Part shown: positions 23,378-26,368 of the stretch, one piece after another
How positions within the stretch are numbered: the stretch's first letter is position 1
Layout of the letters: each line of letters opens with the position of its first letter
Origin: Anaerolineaceae bacterium UBA5211
GTDB lineage: Bacteria; Chloroflexota; Anaerolineae; Anaerolineales; Anaerolineaceae
Assembly: GCA_002412595.1 (NCBI GenBank)
Contig: DHVJ01000013.1
Span: 1-26,368 of the forward strand
Direction: 5' to 3'
Length of the DNA stretch: 26,368 bases
Position numbers and translations under genes: made by a program
Notes under the pieces: model-generated
The model's database searches: none
The model's input: only the letters and a program-made list of their open reading frames with translations
Told to the model about the DNA's origin: nothing

Positions 23378-23745
23378 ACGCTAATAAGAAGAACGGCTTC
23401 CGCGCTGCCTTTGGCAATGCTTTCACCGGCTTTGATTACGCAATTCGATCCGAACGCAATCTAAAAATCCATCTCACTATAGCAGCCCTAGTCATTTTGG
23501 CCGGGTTATTTTTTCGTATTTCTGCCATAGAATGGTGCGTTATCTTTCTGACTATTGGCGCCGTCATTGTTACCGAGATGATCAACACAGCCATTGAGTA
23601 CACAGTGGACCTGGCCAGCCCTGAAAAACATGAACTGGCCCGTAACGCCAAAGATATAAGTGCAGGTGCCGTACTGGCAATTGCGTCCAGTTCAGTTGTG
23701 ATTGGCCTGATTATTTTTCTTCCGAAACTGATAGCGCTGTTTTAA
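23374..23745 (+). CDS. dgkA: DgkA-type diacylglycerol/undecaprenol kinase
   Basis: A 123-residue membrane kinase with three hydrophobic helices (about 33-47, 52-78, 98-121). Conserved residues visible are RSERNLKIH (E28, N29), EMINTAIEYTVDL (E68, N71, E75) and NAKDISAGAV (D94), which form the active site of prokaryotic DgkA. In Gram-positive-like contexts beside ybeY, the enzyme usually phosphorylates undecaprenol, recycling the wall-lipid carrier; diacylglycerol is the alternative. It is the last gene of the plus-strand run. Only 8 nt separate its stop from the convergent response-regulator stop, and no hairpin terminator is visible in that gap. Confidence 0.92.
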   Translation: MNANKKNGFRAAFGNAFTGFDYAIRSERNLKIHLTIAALVILAGLFFRISAIEWCVIFLTIGAVIVTEMINTAIEYTVDLASPEKHELARNAKDISAGAVLAIASSSVVIGLIIFLPKLIALF

Positions 23746-23753
23746 TCGATTGC

Positions 23754-24404
23754 TTATAAATATTCCCGCAAGTTATGCTCAACTGCATAGGCTGCTGCTT
23801 CAGCACGGTTGCTGACGCTCAATTTGGAGAGGATGCTGCTGACGTAATTGCGGACAGTGCCTTCACCCAGATAGAGCGCTTGCGCGATTTCACGGTTTGT
23901 CCGGCCCTCAGATACCAGCTTTAAGACCATCTTCTCTTGTTGACTGAGATTTGCGAATGACGCTGCTTCTTCTTCCTTAACAGCTTTTCGCACTTCCTGG
24001 AATACGCGTTGAGTAACAGCCGGATCAAGGGAGGCTTCCCCTCTGGAAACTGCCTCAAGCGATTTGATCAACCCTTCGGAATCGATTTGCTTGAGTACAT
24101 AGCCGGAAGCTCCCGCCTTGATGGCAGAAAACAGCATTTCATCTTCCGCATAGGATGTCAGCATGATCACCTTGGTTTCCGGTGCAAAACGTTTGATTTC
24201 CTCGCAGGCGTCAATGCCGGATTTGCCAGGCAGGCGGATATCCATCAATACAATATCCGGGTTGAAGGTTTGCGTTTGCTCAACAGCTTCCTTGGCATTG
24301 CCGGCTTCGGCAACGACTTCGTATTGAGGATATTGTTCCAGCAGGCTGCGCATACCGATGCGCACAATCTCGTGGTCATCTACTATAATGATGCGTATTT
24401 TCAA
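23754..24404 (-). CDS. NarL/FixJ-type LuxR response regulator
   Basis: A 216-residue two-component regulator. The receiver has D9-D10, phosphoacceptor D55 (IVLMDIRLPG), T83 and K105. A linker (about 128-150) rich in Glu/Lys leads to a LuxR HTH at about 150-212 (LSQQEKMVLKLVSEGRTNREIA; LGEGTVRNYVSSILSKL). It would bind DNA as a dimer when phosphorylated. No sensor kinase is encoded in the window, so it is an orphan or its kinase lies elsewhere. Its 5' end follows the exonuclease III gene by 28 nt. The start is TTG 24404, with AAAGGG about 9 nt upstream; an in-frame TAG just before it excludes a longer protein. Confidence 0.9.
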   Translation of the reverse strand: MKIRIIIVDDHEIVRIGMRSLLEQYPQYEVVAEAGNAKEAVEQTQTFNPDIVLMDIRLPGKSGIDACEEIKRFAPETKVIMLTSYAEDEMLFSAIKAGASGYVLKQIDSEGLIKSLEAVSRGEASLDPAVTQRVFQEVRKAVKEEEAASFANLSQQEKMVLKLVSEGRTNREIAQALYLGEGTVRNYVSSILSKLSVSNRAEAAAYAVEHNLREYL

Positions 24405-24432
24405 TATAAGCTACCCTTTCTCGTAAATATTA

Positions 24433-25194
24433 TTAATCAAGAATTATAGTTACCGGACAGTGGTCCGAACCTAATACTTCGGAATGGATTACCACGTCTT
24501 TTGTGCGTTTCATAATTCCTTTCGTCACCAGGAAATAATCCAGACGCCAGCCGATATCTTTTTGGCGCGCGCTAAATCGATAAGTCCACCAAGTATATTT
24601 CTCCTCCTCCGGATAAAGGGTGCGGTAAGCGTCAATAAAGCCGTGTTCCAAATACCGGTCAATCCAAACCCGTTCTTCCGGAAGGAAACCTGTGTTCTTT
24701 TCATTTGCTTTGGGATTCTTCAAATCAATTTCATTGTGGGCTGTGTTGAAATCACCGGTGATGATGATCTCTTTACCTTCCTGTTGCATGGTATCACACA
24801 TATCCAATAAATATGCATAGAAATCCAGTTTGTAGGGAACGCGATTATTATCTCTTCCGCCGTTGGGAAAGTAAATATTAAATAGCTCAAAATCCTGAAA
24901 ACGGGTGCGGATGACACGCCCTTCATTGTCGAAAATCTCTTTTCCGAGACCCTTTACTATTTCTGGTGCCTCTGACTTGAAAAGTGTAGCGGTTCCGCTG
25001 TAACCCGGTCGTTCAGCCGGGTTGAAAACAGGTTCATAGCCAATAGCTTTGATCTGCTCAATATCAATCTGGTCTTCTTTCGCTTTAATTTCCTGCAGGC
25101 AAAGCACATCCGGTTGGTAAGTTTGAACCCAATCCAGGATATCCTTCCCCATGGCTGCCCGTATGCCGTTGATATTCCACGTTGTTATTTTCAT
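24433..25194 (-). CDS. xth: Exodeoxyribonuclease III (AP endonuclease)
   Basis: A 253-residue ExoIII/APE1-type enzyme for base-excision repair, cutting abasic sites and removing 3' blocks. The residues of the active site are visible: N7 (TTWNINGIR), E35 (LCLQEIKA), Y108 (NIYFPNGG), D148 and N150 (ITGDFNTAH), and D244-H245 (LGSDHCPV). WWTYRFSAR and IGWRLDYFLVT are typical of the family. Length is standard. It is probably transcribed with the response-regulator gene 28 nt downstream. A candidate promoter lies at 25214-25242. It is the second DNA-repair locus in the window after mrfAB. Confidence 0.95.
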   Translation of the reverse strand: MKITTWNINGIRAAMGKDILDWVQTYQPDVLCLQEIKAKEDQIDIEQIKAIGYEPVFNPAERPGYSGTATLFKSEAPEIVKGLGKEIFDNEGRVIRTRFQDFELFNIYFPNGGRDNNRVPYKLDFYAYLLDMCDTMQQEGKEIIITGDFNTAHNEIDLKNPKANEKNTGFLPEERVWIDRYLEHGFIDAYRTLYPEEEKYTWWTYRFSARQKDIGWRLDYFLVTKGIMKRTKDVVIHSEVLGSDHCPVTIILD

Positions 25195-25213
25195 AGTTTC
25201 TCGTTATGGTAAA

Positions 25214-25242
25214 CTTATTTGGTTAATCTTTGAAAAGGTCAA
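25214..25242 (-). promoter_or_regulatory. Candidate promoter of exonuclease III
   Basis: On the minus strand: TTGACC (25237-25242), a 17-nt spacer, then AATAAG (25214-25219). The -10 is only a four-of-six match. The divergent LysM gene on the plus strand has no clear promoter in this 73-nt gap. A small inverted repeat, CACATT (25249-25254) with AATGTG (25267-25272), covers its start codon. Confidence 0.4.
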
Positions 25243-25267
25243 ACATTTCACATTGCATTCATTTCAA

Positions 25268-26368
25268 ATGTGTAAGAGAATTCTAAGCATTATTATAGCT
25301 TTAATGTTTTTATTGTCCTCAGTAAAAACAATAAATGCGCAGGATGAGATTCCCAGTCCTGTTTATATCGTACAATCCGGTGAGAATTTGACAGCGATTG
25401 CAGAGAAATTCGGCATCTCGGTCAATGAGTTGATTACGGCCAATGACATCGTTGATTCCAACATTATCACCGAAGGGACACAGCTGGTAATTCCAGGTAT
25501 TAGTGGCATCAGCGGTGTGCTGACCACCACTCCGGTTGAATTTGGCGAGACATTTTCCAGCATCCTGCGCCGTTACAAGATCAGCCAGGAAAACTTTCAA
25601 ATTTTGAATGCCATAACCAGCCCAGCGGAAATTTACGTGGGCTCAAATCTAATTCTGCCTGAAGGCCAGGACGAGAGCGCTTTCAATAATTCCGTGGTTA
25701 TAGGTACTGATGATTCCCTGCTGGAAGCCTCCCTGCGAAATGATCTCAATCCCTGGTATCTGAACAGCGTCAACCAGGTATCGCAATCCACAACCCTTCC
25801 AAACGATGTCCTTTTCTTTTATTCGACTGAGAGCACAGGCTTCTCTTCTTCTGTTTCAGAACATATTTCAAAAATAGAACTCTCCCCACTACCGGTCGTT
25901 CAGGGACATACCGCCGTTATCCGCATTTATACGGATGGACCAGCCAGCATAAGTGGTTCTTTGGGCGATTACAAACTCAATTTCTTCCGAGATGAGACCG
26001 GCCTGTTTTACTATGCGCTGCAGGGCATCCATGCGCTGGCGCAGCCGGGGTTGATGGATTTGAAGCTGAACGGCCAGTTTGACGCGGGCGGCGTATTTAC
26101 TGCAGAACAAATGGTACTGATGGAATCCGGTAATTATGGCAATGAGGAATTGTCCGTTGAGCAGACTACTATTGACCAGGCCACCAACGATAAGGAAGCT
26201 GCGGAAATTGCCCAAATTCTCAGTCCGATTTCAACGCAAAAAATGTGGAGCGGTGCTTTCCGTTATCCGGTGGATGGTTCGCTGGATGACAACACCATGG
26301 GTTTTTCCTCCTATTTTGGCAACCGGCGCTCTTATAATGGCGGCCAATATTACGGTTTCCACGGCGGG
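25268..26368 (+). CDS. Secreted LysM/M23 peptidase, 3'-truncated
   Basis: The frame stays open to the window edge (367 codons visible). The N terminus is a signal peptide: MCKR, a hydrophobic stretch (about 5-18), and cleavage expected after INA (residue 24). A clear LysM domain follows (32-76: YIVQSGENLTAIAEKFGIS...GTQLVIP). A second LysM-like repeat spans about 88-131 (ETFSSILRRYKIS...GSNLILP). Residues about 140-325 are a beta-rich region with no motif I recognise. The last 40 residues (FRYPVDGS, FSSYFGNRRSY, YGFHGG) begin an M23 zinc endopeptidase; FHGG is the first metal-ligand motif, and the remaining catalytic residues lie beyond the window. It should act on peptidoglycan outside the membrane. 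No Shine-Dalgarno is evident before the ATG. Confidence 0.85.
   Translation, partial: MCKRILSIIIALMFLLSSVKTINAQDEIPSPVYIVQSGENLTAIAEKFGISVNELITANDIVDSNIITEGTQLVIPGISGISGVLTTTPVEFGETFSSILRRYKISQENFQILNAITSPAEIYVGSNLILPEGQDESAFNNSVVIGTDDSLLEASLRNDLNPWYLNSVNQVSQSTTLPNDVLFFYSTESTGFSSSVSEHISKIELSPLPVVQGHTAVIRIYTDGPASISGSLGDYKLNFFRDETGLFYYALQGIHALAQPGLMDLKLNGQFDAGGVFTAEQMVLMESGNYGNEELSVEQTTIDQATNDKEAAEIAQILSPISTQKMWSGAFRYPVDGSLDDNTMGFSSYFGNRRSYNGGQYYGFHGG

Noticed and set aside
23746..23753. Terminator between dgkA and the response-regulator gene
   Set aside because: Only 8 nt separate the two stops and no inverted repeat is visible there or just inside either gene end.
1..26368. CRISPR array, insertion sequence, prophage or tRNA
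   Set aside because: I saw no regularly spaced repeats, transposase or integrase motifs, terminal inverted repeats or tRNA-like cloverleaf; all strand-long stretches are occupied by recognisable genes.

Overview
The window reads as a chromosomal segment of a bacterium, most likely an anaerobic Chloroflexota of the class Anaerolineae. This is inferred from gene content: coenzyme F420 biosynthesis, a CBS-domain pyrophosphatase, NarL-type regulators, LysM/M23 wall hydrolases and GH113-like glycosidases together. No rRNA or other phylogenetic marker is present. Genes are packed tightly. No gap between genes exceeds about 110 bases, and I see no tRNA, rRNA, CRISPR array, insertion sequence or prophage gene.

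Layout. (1) 1-1410 is the 3' part of a GH113-like TIM-barrel protein. It converges on an MFS transporter (1476-2792, minus) across a strong two-way terminator. (2) 2875-6921 (plus) is a DNA-repair pair resembling Bacillus MrfA/MrfB, a DEAD/DEAH helicase with a DEDDh exonuclease, followed by a small DUF2007 protein. The helicase carries an HNH nuclease motif inside its DUF1998/MZB region. (3) 17965 down to 6915 (minus) is a ten-gene run that looks like one operon. In transcription order it holds an SsnA/TrzA-like amidohydrolase, NADPH:F420 reductase (npdG), cofE, cofD, cofC, an LLM-class F420-type oxidoreductase, a CBS-domain family II pyrophosphatase, a FAD/[2Fe-2S] molybdenum hydroxylase subunit, the molybdopterin-binding subunit, and a MocA-like Mo-cofactor nucleotidyltransferase. 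(4) 18072-23745 (plus) runs divergently: an M20 dipeptidase, a DUF1385 membrane protein, YqeY, a PgpH-like cyclic-di-AMP phosphodiesterase, YbeY and a DgkA-type lipid kinase. (5) 23754-25194 (minus) holds exonuclease III and a NarL/LuxR response regulator. (6) 25268 to the end (plus) is a secreted LysM/M23 protein cut by the window edge.

How the genes fit together. Region 3 joins the late steps of F420 synthesis (CofC, CofD, CofE), an enzyme that reduces F420 with NADPH (NpdG) and a probable F420-using flavin-independent oxidoreductase to a molybdenum hydroxylase system of the xanthine dehydrogenase type, its cofactor maturation enzyme and an amidohydrolase. CofC and MocA both release pyrophosphate, and the operon encodes a pyrophosphatase. 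FO synthase (CofG/CofH) and an FbiB-type reductase domain are absent from the window. The divergent promoters between regions 3 and 4 appear to share overlapping -35 elements.

The two items most worth following are the HNH-bearing MrfA homologue beside MrfB, and the F420/molybdenum-hydroxylase operon with its own pyrophosphatase and a FAD-then-[2Fe-2S] fusion whose domain order is the reverse of classical xanthine dehydrogenase.
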